Numbered from the stretch's first letter, positions 20,308-29,891 are shown. The stretch: DNA of 63,385 bases from an uncultured Ruminococcus sp. (GCA_949291345.1 CASEVP010000007.1:1-63385), one strand, 5' to 3'. Numbers and translations are program-made. Notes: generated by a model not told the origin, from the sequence alone.

Positions 20308-20937
20308 ATGATGGATCTCACACAAAAACAATGGGTAAAACACAGCGTATTTCACCCCTTCGAAGGTTTTGAGGATCTGCGATGGAAAAAAGGCGGTTCG
20401 GTGCTGTATGCTACCATTGTCATATTACTTTGGTTTGTGGCATCGATTTTGTACAACAATGCTTATGGATTTCAGTTTTTCGCCTCTTCGGAAAAGCTTT
20501 TTAGCATTGTGCCATATATCGTTCAGACCATTGCATTATTTCTGGTATGGGTGGTAGGCAACTGGTCGATCTGTACGCTGCTGGAAGGCGAGGGAACGAT
20601 GAAAAAGATCTATATTTACAGTGCCTATTCTTTGATTCCGTATGTGGTGAGTCTGTATATCCAGACGCTCCTTTCCCACATTCTGATTCAAGATGAATAC
20701 ATCTTTATCACCTGTGTCTCTGTGATTGGGATAGTATGGTCAATTCTTTTGATGTTTAACGCCATTAAAGCCGTGCATCAATATTCTATCACTAAGACCA
20801 TTGCAGCGATCATTCTGACATTTGTGGCAATGATTATCATATTGATACTGTTGGTGTTGCTGGTGGCATTGTTCCAGCAGGTATATGTGTTCATATCTTC
20901 CGTCTACACGGAAATCACATATCGTGTGAGAGTATAG
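20308..20937 (+). CDS. YIP1-family integral membrane protein
   Basis: A 209-residue protein with about five membrane spans. The YIP1-like opening has HPFEGFEDLRWKKGGS just before the first span. Start is taken as ATG 20308, which has GGAGAGGAGG about 13 bases upstream. An earlier ATG (20281) would precede that site and overlap the NHL gene. Position between the NHL and DUF5696 genes is a recurring arrangement. The molecular role is unknown. Confidence 0.75.
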   Translation: MMDLTQKQWVKHSVFHPFEGFEDLRWKKGGSVLYATIVILLWFVASILYNNAYGFQFFASSEKLFSIVPYIVQTIALFLVWVVGNWSICTLLEGEGTMKKIYIYSAYSLIPYVVSLYIQTLLSHILIQDEYIFITCVSVIGIVWSILLMFNAIKAVHQYSITKTIAAIILTFVAMIIILILLVLLVALFQQVYVFISSVYTEITYRVRV

Positions 20938-20959
20938 AAAGGGAGGTGGAGCGAGCAGT

Positions 20960-23752
20960 ATGAAAAATTGGAAAAAATGGGCGGCCGGTGTTTGTGCGTT
21001 GACAATGTGCATCTCCACAGCGAGTACATTGTCAGCGGCTGCGGAAGAAGATCCCAATGAAGGCATCATGCTCATTGATGAAGAGGGCGGTGATCCTGTT
21101 GAAAATGCTGACGGTGAGAATACCGAGGAAGAAGCAAGCCGGGAAGAGGCACAGGAAGAAATAGAGATCACTGCTGAGCAGGTCACAAAGTACATGGAAA
21201 AGAAAAATTCCTGCGAGGGAATCACCTTCTACTATCGTACGGAGGACTATGAGGATGTCATTACAAATGAAGATATAGTAGAACTTTTGGATAAAATTGC
21301 GTTGGCAGGCATCGACGATACCACTGGCGAAGTGGTGTGCACTTTGGAGGAAGAGGACGACACTGATGATTTTGTAGTGTTTTTGAGTCCGGAGGGCAGA
21401 TGGTTGGTATACATGGATCCGGAATATCAGCAGGTGACAATGGTACGGCAGATTGTTTCTTTGCTGGATAACGAATTGATGTATATTTCGGCAGATCATA
21501 AGACCCTGGAATTGTATAATGATGATTATGACGAAGTAGAGCGTAGTTTTACCACTGATGGAAAAGTCACTGATGGAAAGGTGCTGTTCAAAAACGACGA
21601 GGGTTGGCAAGTAACTTTGTCACAAAATTATGACGCCATTGTGTCATCTGCCCGCTTTGTAACAGAAAACGACAAACTGGCACTGTATGTGGATGATGAC
21701 AAGGCGGTCATTGGGCTATATGATAAAACAAAGGAAAAAATGTGGTGGTCAACACCAGAAAATGTGGGACATGATACGATTGCTACCAATGCGATCGTGG
21801 AAGAACTTTCTTCCTCGCTGAAGATGGTTTATGGAGAACCGGACGCAAGAAGCACAACGAATATGCGTTCCATGGGAGATGCAAAGATTGCGGTGGATGA
21901 TATCACCGATGGTATTCAGATTACTTATGCGTTTTCCAAGGCAGGCATAACTGTTCCGGTGACGTATACGTTGATGGAGGATTGTTTGGAAGCGAGGATA
22001 GAAACCGAAGACATCGAAGAAGAGGATACTTCTGCGACTGGAAAGCTTACCACGTCCTTGTCTATCATGAGCAGTTTTGGTGCGGCGTCGTCGAATGATA
22101 CGGGTTATTTTGTTATACCTGACGGCAGCGGTGCATTGATCCGATTCAATAACGGAAAGACTGATGCTAAGAGTTATACAGGCTATGTGTATGGTTCGGA
22201 TGTGACAGCAGTACCCCAGCAGGAACCGGCAGTAACAGAAAATGTCTATTTGCCGATGTACGGTATTGTCAACGGTGATAACGCCATGATGGTGGTTTGC
22301 ACGGAAGGAGACTCCAATGCCAAACTGACAGCAAGTGTCAGCAAACAGTCTAAGAGTAGCTATAATGTGTGTGGTTTTGACTTTGTCGTCAGAGATTCGG
22401 ATACTTACTATATGTCCGGTGATGAGTCAACCGCATTGACAATGTTTGAAGACGGCGATATGAAGACGGATGTACTGGCGGTACGGTATTATCCGCTGGA
22501 TACCGATGAGGAACCTGATTTTGTCGACGTGGCAGAGGCATACCGGAACTATCTGATCGAAGAAGAAAATGTGGAAAATACCGTGACAAGTGCCGACCCT
22601 GGTTTGTATCTGGATTTGATTGGGGGTACAAAAAAGGAAAAGTCGATTCTGGGGATCCCCATCAAGCTGAAAACGGCACTCACTAGCTTTGCACAGGCAG
22701 AAGAAATTCTCGATGATCTCACTGAGGCCGGCGCAGAAAACATTCGGGTGCAGTATGAAAATTGGACAAACGCCGGTATTTCTAATAAGGTGGATAATCA
22801 GGCAAAGCCAGCAGGCTGTCTTGGAGGCAACAGCGATTGGAAGTCGCTTCTAGACTTTGCGGAAAGCCGAAATATTGCCATTTATCCTGCAGTTGATAAT
22901 CAAACTTTCGTGAGCGGTAATGGGTACTATACTTTTACCGATACCACAGTGCGTATTTCAGGTTCATATGCACGGATCTATGATTATAACTTGGCATATG
23001 GTACCCAGAGCAAGAACGAAAAACCCCTTTCATTACTGTCCCCGGAGACATTTACAGATATATATGGGGAATTGACAGAAAATTATACGAAAAATGGGCT
23101 GACACGTGTTTCGATCGGCAGTATGACTTCGGCATTGTACGGAGATTACGGCAAAAAGAATATTTCTCGTGATAAGGCACAGGAACTTCTAAAGGAGTCC
23201 TATCAAGAAATTATCGATGGTTCTTTGGACATGCTGGCAGATGGAGCAAACGCCTATGCACTGCCTTATGTTAGCGAGATCAATGATGTGCCGCTCCAGT
23301 CCAGTGGATTTGACGTATTTGATGCGGATATTCCCTTCTATCAAATTGTGATGCACGGGCTGAAACCGTACGCGGGAAGTGCAGTCAATGGTGCGGCAGA
23401 TCCCGAAGATGCATTGCTGATGTCTATTGCGACAGGAAGCAGTCTTCATTACGACATGATCGGAGAAGAAACCAGTGTGCTAAAGGATACTGCTTTCGAT
23501 ATGTACTATTATGCAAGTGCCGAAAATTGGGTCGATGCTGCGGCACAGGGGTATCAGTTTGCCAAAGCAGTACTCGGCGGATTGGGTGATCAGACCATTT
23601 CTGGCTATGAGAGAGACGGTGATAGAATCACAACTACTTACGCAAACGGTATCGAAGTGGTGACCGATCTAGCGGCACAGACGGTGACGGTAGATGGCAC
23701 AGAATATGTACTTGCGGATTATGTTGAGGAAGGGAGCTGGGATGAAGCATGA
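20960..23752 (+). CDS. Exported DUF5696 protein
   Basis: A 930-residue secreted protein with a signal peptide (about 1-28, ending STLSAAAEE). A strongly acidic stretch follows (about 30-75). A beta-rich central part and a C-terminal half with barrel-like segments (GLYLDLIGGTKKEKSILG, YENWTNAGISNK, VPLQSSGFDVFD) follow. I recognise the DUF5696 family by context and layout; no catalytic function has been assigned. It resembles a glycoside-hydrolase-like barrel and might process the transported glycan. Start ATG 20960 with GGGAGG upstream. The stop overlaps the next gene by four bases (ATGA). Confidence 0.75.
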   Translation: MKNWKKWAAGVCALTMCISTASTLSAAAEEDPNEGIMLIDEEGGDPVENADGENTEEEASREEAQEEIEITAEQVTKYMEKKNSCEGITFYYRTEDYEDVITNEDIVELLDKIALAGIDDTTGEVVCTLEEEDDTDDFVVFLSPEGRWLVYMDPEYQQVTMVRQIVSLLDNELMYISADHKTLELYNDDYDEVERSFTTDGKVTDGKVLFKNDEGWQVTLSQNYDAIVSSARFVTENDKLALYVDDDKAVIGLYDKTKEKMWWSTPENVGHDTIATNAIVEELSSSLKMVYGEPDARSTTNMRSMGDAKIAVDDITDGIQITYAFSKAGITVPVTYTLMEDCLEARIETEDIEEEDTSATGKLTTSLSIMSSFGAASSNDTGYFVIPDGSGALIRFNNGKTDAKSYTGYVYGSDVTAVPQQEPAVTENVYLPMYGIVNGDNAMMVVCTEGDSNAKLTASVSKQSKSSYNVCGFDFVVRDSDTYYMSGDESTALTMFEDGDMKTDVLAVRYYPLDTDEEPDFVDVAEAYRNYLIEEENVENTVTSADPGLYLDLIGGTKKEKSILGIPIKLKTALTSFAQAEEILDDLTEAGAENIRVQYENWTNAGISNKVDNQAKPAGCLGGNSDWKSLLDFAESRNIAIYPAVDNQTFVSGNGYYTFTDTTVRISGSYARIYDYNLAYGTQSKNEKPLSLLSPETFTDIYGELTENYTKNGLTRVSIGSMTSALYGDYGKKNISRDKAQELLKESYQEIIDGSLDMLADGANAYALPYVSEINDVPLQSSGFDVFDADIPFYQIVMHGLKPYAGSAVNGAADPEDALLMSIATGSSLHYDMIGEETSVLKDTAFDMYYYASAENWVDAAAQGYQFAKAVLGGLGDQTISGYERDGDRITTTYANGIEVVTDLAAQTVTVDGTEYVLADYVEEGSWDEA

Positions 23753-24642
23753 AAATGGCATATGAAAAAAGAAAGAGCATGTATGGCTACGGCTTTATTG
23801 CATTGTGGTTCGTGGGCGCCGTCATCTTCTTTTTGATCCCGGTCGTGGAATCACTGCTCTATTCGTTCCAGAATATTACGCCGGATACCGGTGGTATGTC
23901 AGGTGGATGGGTCGGCATGGATAACTATAACTATGCATTTAATGTAGACCCAAATTACCGTCAGTATTTGGTTACCGTACTAAAGGATACCGCTTGGAAA
24001 ACACCGCTGATTCTGGTATTTTCTCTGTTTGTGGCAGTGATTCTGAATCAAAAATTCAAGGGAAGAACCTTTTCTCGTGCCGTATTCTTTCTTCCGGTTA
24101 TCATCGCAACAGGTCCTGTTTACAACATCATCAATGGTAATCTGCAGAGCACCGGCAACAGTGACGCCAGCCAGTTTTCCACGATGTTCTCGACGGATTT
24201 GCTGGGCGAGTTAATGGAATTTTTAGGCATATACGGTATATCGGACAGTATGCAGACCACGATCGAAACGGTGTCGGATAATATATTTGGTATTGTTTGG
24301 AACTCTGGCATACAAATTCTAATTTTTTTGGCGGCACTGCAGAACATTCCGGTTTCTGCAAAGGAAGCGGCACAGATGGAAGGTGCTACTGCTTGGGAAT
24401 ATTTTTGGAAAATCACGCTGCCCTATGTTAGTCCAATGATTTTGGCATGTTTTATTTTTACCGTGATTGACTCCTTTACAGATCCGAATAATGTGGTAAT
24501 GGGACGAATTTTGGATTTGCAAAAGGACTGGCAGTATGGTCCTGCATCGGCAATGGCATGGATTTACTTTGCGATTGTGCTTGTGGCAGTGGGTATCATC
24601 ACGGCGATCATCAATAAATTTGTCTATTACGAAGTAGAATAA
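23749..24642 (+). CDS. Sugar ABC transporter permease 3
   Basis: A 297-residue permease with six spans. The EAA loop reads KEAAQMEGATAWEYFWKITLP. It overlaps DUF5696 by four bases (translational coupling). It forms the second permease pair of the operon with the next gene. A large external loop (about 125-175) between spans is longer than in the first pair. Confidence 0.9.
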   Translation: MKMAYEKRKSMYGYGFIALWFVGAVIFFLIPVVESLLYSFQNITPDTGGMSGGWVGMDNYNYAFNVDPNYRQYLVTVLKDTAWKTPLILVFSLFVAVILNQKFKGRTFSRAVFFLPVIIATGPVYNIINGNLQSTGNSDASQFSTMFSTDLLGELMEFLGIYGISDSMQTTIETVSDNIFGIVWNSGIQILIFLAALQNIPVSAKEAAQMEGATAWEYFWKITLPYVSPMILACFIFTVIDSFTDPNNVVMGRILDLQKDWQYGPASAMAWIYFAIVLVAVGIITAIINKFVYYEVE

Positions 24643-24657
24643 AGGAGGCGTCAGTAT

Positions 24658-25686
24658 ATGGAACAAGTAACAGGCACGCCGCTGGCGTCCCCCAAAAACG
24701 ACGCAGAGGTCGGCAACGGCATGAGCAAGCGGGAGGCAAAAAAGATCCGCATGAAAAATATGAACAAGTCGGAGATCGCCTATATGCGAAGAAAACGTAT
24801 CTTTGAACTGGTTTGGCCGTTTTTCCGTTTTTTTATCTTGTTTGGTTTGTGCTTCGTAATTCTGTATCCATTGATTTATATGATCAGTTGTGCATTCCGT
24901 GATCCAGCAGATATGAGTGATCCCACTGTTATGTGGATTCCCCGTCATCTGACGATGGATGTCATCAAGCAGACGGCAGAGGTTATGGATATCAAAAATA
25001 CGCTGATTACGACACTGGTGTTGAATGTGGGCTGTTCACTTGTACAGGTAGCATCCTGTGCGCTGGCAGGTTATGGATTTGCTCGATTTAAGTTTAAGGG
25101 AAAGGCGCTGCTTTTCGGCATCGTAATTATGATGATTTTGGTGCCGTCACAGATCATCTCTATTCCGCAGTATATGCTGTTCCGGCATTTTGGGCTGTTT
25201 GGACTGGAGGTCAATCTCATTAATTCTAAACTTTGTATGTATTTGCCGGCAGCAATGTGCAATGGCATCCGTGCAGGATTGATGATTTTTATCTTTCGTC
25301 AGTTTTTCAAGGGGCTGCCAAAGGAGTTGGAAGATGCGGCATATTTGGATGGCTGCGGACCGCTGAAGACTTTTATTCGGGTTATGGTTCCCAACGCTTC
25401 ATCTTCGTTTTTGACGGTATTTCTGTTTTCTGTTGTATGGTACTGGAATGACTATTATGTCAGCTCCACATTTTTTACCAAGAACCAGACCATTGCATTG
25501 ATGCTGCAAAATTTGAGTACACTGCTTTCGCAGCAGTTGTTTAATAATGCGGATGTTAGCCCCAGAGAACAGATTGTTTGGATGGAGGCTGGTTGTCTAA
25601 TAGCAATATTGCCCATTCTCGTGATGTATATCTTTCTGCAAAAATATTTTACAGAAGGTATTGAGCGTTCTGGTTTGGTTGGTTAA
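24658..25686 (+). CDS. Sugar ABC transporter permease 4
   Basis: A 342-residue permease. It has a long charged cytoplasmic N-terminus (about 1-50, rich in Lys and Arg) before the first span. The EAA loop is EDAAYLDGCGPLKTFIRVMVP. Start ATG 24658 with AAAGGAGG upstream, 15 bases after the previous stop. Last gene of the operon; terminator at 25706-25743. Confidence 0.9.
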   Translation: MEQVTGTPLASPKNDAEVGNGMSKREAKKIRMKNMNKSEIAYMRRKRIFELVWPFFRFFILFGLCFVILYPLIYMISCAFRDPADMSDPTVMWIPRHLTMDVIKQTAEVMDIKNTLITTLVLNVGCSLVQVASCALAGYGFARFKFKGKALLFGIVIMMILVPSQIISIPQYMLFRHFGLFGLEVNLINSKLCMYLPAAMCNGIRAGLMIFIFRQFFKGLPKELEDAAYLDGCGPLKTFIRVMVPNASSSFLTVFLFSVVWYWNDYYVSSTFFTKNQTIALMLQNLSTLLSQQLFNNADVSPREQIVWMEAGCLIAILPILVMYIFLQKYFTEGIERSGLVG

Positions 25687-25705
25687 GACACAACAATATT
25701 TTTTC

Positions 25706-25743
25706 AAAAAGGTTGCTGCATCGATTGGTGCAGCGGCCTTTTT
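25706..25743 (+). terminator. Terminator of the ABC operon
   Basis: Stem AAAAAGG..GCTGCA (25706-25720) with TGCAGC..CCTTTTT (25729-25743). It ends the eight-gene transcript 20 bases after the last stop. Confidence 0.85.
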
Positions 25744-25846
25744 GATAACCAATGGGGATTAGAAATTTTATTTTATTGTGTAAGTGCATTTTCGTCTGCA
25801 TGAAAAAATCATTTGTTTGATTTTGAAAAAAATGGAAAGAAGGGTG

Positions 25847-25875
25847 TTGACAAAGCATCTAAAATATGATACAAT
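25847..25875 (+). promoter_or_regulatory. Promoter of a candidate small RNA
   Basis: TTGACA (25847-25852), a 17-bp spacer, TACAAT (25870-25875). No gene with a proper start follows before the terminator at 25997-26042. Confidence 0.75.
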
Positions 25876-25881
25876 GTATAC

Positions 25882-26042
25882 AGAAGTAGGACAGTGTTTT
25901 CACAAAGGGAATTGCATATGTGAAAGGACGTCCTGCGACGATACAATTGCAATTTTAAACTTTTGCAGTTATCTCTCTTTTTCTCATTGCTTTACTGAAA
26001 CCGTGTCTATTCTTTTGTGAGTAGGCACGGTTTCGCTTTTTT
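25882..26042 (+). ncRNA. Candidate small RNA of about 160 nt
   Basis: A strong promoter (25847-25875) and a strong terminator (25997-26042) frame a transcript with no convincing ORF. Within it an AAAGGGA site is followed by an ATGTGA start-stop. There is also a GGACGTCC palindrome (25925-25932). I cannot assign it to a known RNA family. Confidence 0.5.
25997..26042 (+). terminator. Terminator of the candidate small RNA
   Basis: A 13-bp stem (GAAACCGTGTCTA 25997-26009 with TAGGCACGGTTTC 26022-26034, one G-U) followed by six T. Confidence 0.85.
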
Positions 26043-26098
26043 GACCAATGCAGGGATATGCTTTGGAAATATTCATGAAATTGTAAATATTTTGCGGG

Positions 26099-26128
26099 TT
26101 GACAAGGGGATTGGTTACAGGCTATAAT
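26099..26128 (+). promoter_or_regulatory. Promoter of the SGNH-dockerin gene, long leader
   Basis: TTGACA (26099-26104), an 18-bp spacer, TATAAT (26123-26128). The leader to the start codon is about 270 nt (26135-26402) and holds no supported ORF. Its purpose is unclear. Confidence 0.75.
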
Positions 26129-26402
26129 GACAGTGGGATATATAAAAAACATGGTTGTTTTGACATGCAGCAAATGTTTTTAGAAGTATCCAATGGACAA
26201 TACTGTGAGGGGAGAAGCACAACTGTGTCCGATAGGAAAAGGAATATACCAAAGAGTATCTCAAAAGGTCTGTGACGTTCGTCAAGAGAATTGGATGAAC
26301 ACCATCTTCCCGACTGACCGCTGCAAAAGTTTTGAGGAACACAAAGCGTTCCTGTGATTTTGCCGCAGGGATATTCCAAAAACGCATGAAAGGAAAAAGC
26401 AT

Positions 26403-27683
26403 ATGAAAAAATTACGATTACAGAAGCTGCTGGCAGCCGTTGCGGCGATGACAATGATAGCAGCAGTACCAAGTGGGGCGTTGGCGGCTGATGATTTGAC
26501 GCCTGATCCAGTAAAGGTGGTGGCACTGGGTGATGATGTCCTAGCTTCGGTAGATGGTACTACGACAGCTGCAGAGTATGTGGCAGAATATTTTGGAGGC
26601 ACAGCTGTGAATTATGCCTGTGTGGGTGAGACAATGGATGATCTGTTAAGCAAGTTAGAGACAGATGCTGACATGCGGCAGGATGTTGCGCAGGCAGATG
26701 TGATTTTATTGTCTATTGGTGTCAATGATCTGGTTTATCCGATTTGGTATGGCAACAACGCTTATGTTGATGTAACACAGTATAGTACGCTCGACGAGGT
26801 GGCGCAAAATGTGCCGACAGATCTGACGCTGCTGAATAAGGCAGATCAGGAAATATGCAAGGAACTGCCCCAGACGGCTGCAGAGATTGGGCAGAAAATC
26901 CCGGAGATTGTTCGTACCATTCGCAGGCAAAACAGCAGTGCGAATCTAGTGGTACAGTCTGTCAACAATCCGTTGGGCATAGACTTTCCGCAGCTGAATA
27001 CCTCTCAGAACCGTCGGAACCTGGTAATTCAGCTTTACACTTACATGGATGCATGTTTACAAGGCGGCACCGTGACACCCTCAATCAGTTCACACGGCAT
27101 GACGGTGGACAAGGGAATTAATCAATACATTGCGGAAATTCCCGGCGTTTCGGTAGCTGATTTTTATACGCCATATGTTGGAGCAGAGGGAGAAAAAGCG
27201 CTGGGCTTTACATTCAGCAATATTCGCAATCTGGATATGACATTCACGCCGGTAGGACAAGTATTGTTGGCGTCTGCCGCTGTGAATTCCAGTGCATTGC
27301 TGCAGAACGGAAATGGGTCAGTGATCGCGGCAGGTTATGACAGCACGGGTATGGCATCGGAAATCGCCTCGAGTCGTGCATCGCTGGATGCTGTAATAAA
27401 AACGGCAGGTGCTGCTGTACCGGCTAACTATACGGTATGTGATGTGAACGGAGATAGTGCAGTAGATACGATCGATGCATACATTGTGCTAAACGAATAT
27501 GCGAGTGTATCTGCTGGTTCCGGCACATCAATGGGACCGGTACAGCGAAATTGTGCGGATGCAGATGGTAACGGCAGCGAAGATACAATGGATGCATTTT
27601 ATCAGCTGTTGTACTATGCTTCGGTATCTGCCGGACAGGATATCGATCTGGGTGAATTCCTGAAGCAACATGGCAGATCCTAA
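26403..27683 (+). CDS. Secreted SGNH-hydrolase-fold protein with dockerin
   Basis: A 426-residue exported protein. It has a signal peptide (1-29), an SGNH/GDSL-like domain (about 35-325), a short linker and a C-terminal dockerin (about 345-405). The dockerin has two Ca-binding segments (DVNGDSAVDTIDAY and DADGNGSEDTMDAF). It should dock onto a cohesin of the extracellular enzyme complex. In the SGNH core the Gly and GVND blocks are present. The nucleophile block, however, reads ALGDDVLAS where GDS is expected, and the last block reads DMTF where DxxH is expected. So it may be a non-catalytic carbohydrate-binding pseudoenzyme. ATG 26403 has GAAAGGAAAAA upstream. Confidence 0.85.
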   Translation: MKKLRLQKLLAAVAAMTMIAAVPSGALAADDLTPDPVKVVALGDDVLASVDGTTTAAEYVAEYFGGTAVNYACVGETMDDLLSKLETDADMRQDVAQADVILLSIGVNDLVYPIWYGNNAYVDVTQYSTLDEVAQNVPTDLTLLNKADQEICKELPQTAAEIGQKIPEIVRTIRRQNSSANLVVQSVNNPLGIDFPQLNTSQNRRNLVIQLYTYMDACLQGGTVTPSISSHGMTVDKGINQYIAEIPGVSVADFYTPYVGAEGEKALGFTFSNIRNLDMTFTPVGQVLLASAAVNSSALLQNGNGSVIAAGYDSTGMASEIASSRASLDAVIKTAGAAVPANYTVCDVNGDSAVDTIDAYIVLNEYASVSAGSGTSMGPVQRNCADADGNGSEDTMDAFYQLLYYASVSAGQDIDLGEFLKQHGRS

Positions 27684-27697
27684 AAGTTAGATAAAAA

Positions 27698-27739
27698 GGC
27701 AATATCGCATAAATATTGTGCGGTGTTGCCTTTGTTTTT
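27698..27739 (+). terminator. Terminator made from fused repeat ends
   Basis: GGCAATATCGCA (27698-27709) pairs with TGCGGTGTTGCC (27719-27730), then TTTGTTTTT. The arms are nearly identical to the two ends of the 171-bp repeat, with the interior missing. It stops the SGNH-dockerin transcript. Confidence 0.8.
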
Positions 27740-28158
27740 ACATTTTTTGGTTGAGAAGAGTCTATCATCATTTTGTTATGATTGATAGGTACTCCATCCC
27801 CCAAAGGGTGCTTTATGAGATAAATGATGCATATAGGAATATACAATTTATGTCTTATGCGGAAAATTTTAAACATAGTTTTACTTGTTTTTTTATTAAA
27901 AAGTCATTTTGTCTTTTGGGATTTTACTTATAAAAGCGTATTGCTCTTCCGCATTGTCGGTGTTATCATATGCTATCGGCAGTATGATTGGTTTGTGTGA
28001 GGCATTTTATTTTTTTTTCCATCGATTATCATATGATTATCACAAAATAGCGTATAATTATAATCACAGAAGCAAAACAGAAACCAAATAGCACATCTCC
28101 AAAAAGGGTCATACATCTCCCTTTTCTTGGTGTGATGCATATAGAAAGGAAGATCATT
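27740..28158. other. AT-rich upstream region of htrA
   Basis: About 420 bases without a supported gene. A TATAAT occurs at 28053-28058, but I see no good -35 at the proper distance. The htrA promoter is probably here. Confidence 0.4.
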
Positions 28159-29715
28159 ATGGCTGATATGGAAAACAAAAATCAAACTAACTGGAACGGA
28201 ACACCCGGCGTAAACAATGGAACAGAAGGTACACCAGGGAATCGCAATCCGCATGCATATCAGGATGGATATTATCGTAATACCAATCCGCATCAGGATG
28301 AGGCGATTGGCAGCCAGACTGGACAGACACAGAGTGGTGCACAGCAGACAACACCGCCGACCGGTACAAGATCAACTGCCGGCAGTGCAAATGAATATAC
28401 CTATGTCAACTATTATTCGAATCCAAATGGGACAACACCTGGAGATTCCGGTCAAAAGCCAAAGAAAAAACATACTGGATTGAAAGTGGTTGCTTTTGTT
28501 TGTGCAATGGTAATTGTTTCCGGAGCATCGATCGGTGTGTATGATGCCGTGCGTACTGTGTCGAATTCGGATAGCGGAAGCTCTTCGGTTGTGACAGAAG
28601 CAGACAAAAATACAGCGGAAGAAAATGATACCGCAGCAAACAGCAATTCGTCAAAAAAAGAAGAAAGTTGGATCGAACTGGCAGCAGGCAGCAATGCGAT
28701 GTCGGTCAGTGATATTGTGGATAAGGTGACGCCATCTGTTGTAGGTGTGCAGGCAACCTTTACAGTGACGAGCGGCGATACCGGCAATATATATGGTGGC
28801 TTTTTCGGTTTTGGTAATCAAAATACCGGCAACCAGGAGGTGACCGGTGTCGGTACAGGAATCATTATGTCAGAAGATGGCTATATCATTACCAATGCTC
28901 ACGTCATTTATGATGATGAGTATGGATATGGCGAGGCAAGTGCAATTCAGGTGCAGATGTCAGATCAAGAAACCACATATGCTGCAAGAATTGTGGCATA
29001 TGACCAGGAAGCAGATATTGCAGTGTTGAAGGTGGATGCAGAAGGACTTACTCCTGCTGAATTTGGTGATAGTTCCTCTTGCAGAGTCGGCGAAATGGTG
29101 GTTGCAATTGGTAACCCGCTCGGACTGGAATTCCAAAACACGGTTACATGCGGTATTATTTCTGCGTTGAATCGTAAAGTTACCATCAACGATAATGCAA
29201 TGACGTTGATCCAGACCGATACGGCAATTAATAATGGGAATTCCGGTGGTCCGTTGATCAACAGTGCAGGTCAGGTAATTGGCATCAACTCTGCAAAGAT
29301 GTCCTCCACATATTCCGGTGAGGCTACCATTGAAGGAATTGGATTTGCAATCCCGATGTCCGAGGCGCAGGTAATTATTGATGATTTAATTAATTATGGT
29401 TATGTCACAGGTCGTCCGCAGTTGGGTATTACCTGTCAGGATGTAACTGAAGCAGTTTCACAGGCATATCACATTCCGGTAGGCGCTTATGTTGTCAGTG
29501 TCACTGAAGGAGGATCGGCAGATGCAGCCGGTTTGCAGCCGGGAGATGTGATTACTGCCATTCAGGATCAGAAGATTTCTACAACAGAAGAATTGAACAA
29601 TATCAAAAATGAATATAAAGCTGGGGATACGATTACATTGACCGTTGTCCGCAGCGGATCGGAAATGACCGTCGATGTCACACTGGAAGAAGTACAGGCA
29701 ACGGCTAAGCAATAA
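28159..29715 (+). CDS. HtrA/DegP-family membrane-anchored serine protease
   Basis: A 518-residue quality-control protease of the cell surface. It has a low-complexity, Gln/Asn/Gly-rich cytoplasmic N-terminus (1-105), then one membrane span (KVVAFVCAMVIVSGASIGVY). A Ser/Glu-rich linker follows. The trypsin-like domain carries the triad in TNAHVIYDDE (His), EADIAVLKVD (Asp) and GNSGGPLIN (Ser), and one PDZ domain ends the protein (about 425-515). ATG 28159 is chosen because AGAAAGGAAG precedes it. An in-frame ATG at 28132 lies upstream of that site. It is monocistronic with a terminator at 29799-29834. Confidence 0.93.
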   Translation: MADMENKNQTNWNGTPGVNNGTEGTPGNRNPHAYQDGYYRNTNPHQDEAIGSQTGQTQSGAQQTTPPTGTRSTAGSANEYTYVNYYSNPNGTTPGDSGQKPKKKHTGLKVVAFVCAMVIVSGASIGVYDAVRTVSNSDSGSSSVVTEADKNTAEENDTAANSNSSKKEESWIELAAGSNAMSVSDIVDKVTPSVVGVQATFTVTSGDTGNIYGGFFGFGNQNTGNQEVTGVGTGIIMSEDGYIITNAHVIYDDEYGYGEASAIQVQMSDQETTYAARIVAYDQEADIAVLKVDAEGLTPAEFGDSSSCRVGEMVVAIGNPLGLEFQNTVTCGIISALNRKVTINDNAMTLIQTDTAINNGNSGGPLINSAGQVIGINSAKMSSTYSGEATIEGIGFAIPMSEAQVIIDDLINYGYVTGRPQLGITCQDVTEAVSQAYHIPVGAYVVSVTEGGSADAAGLQPGDVITAIQDQKISTTEELNNIKNEYKAGDTITLTVVRSGSEMTVDVTLEEVQATAKQ

Positions 29716-29798
29716 TTGCTGTTTCCTGCATCTTTAGACCGTGTGCCGGAAAATTAATTTGATATCTTGTTTTTTTCATACATTCTCCTTATTTTTTG

Positions 29799-29834
29799 AA
29801 AAACACCCGGCAGTATTTCCTGCCGGGTGTTTTT
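29799..29834 (+). terminator. Terminator of htrA
   Basis: A 15-bp perfect stem (AAAAACACCCGGCAG 29799-29813 with 29820-29834) ending in T-run. Confidence 0.9.
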
Positions 29835-29891
29835 CATGCTGCAAAAAATGGAATGCTATATAATAATATAAATGTATATCCCCATTGTCGC

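Noticed and set aside
25882..26042. Candidate RNA as 6S RNA or a c-di-GMP riboswitch
   Set aside because: Neither the 6S open-bubble layout nor the conserved c-di-GMP aptamer motifs could be found.
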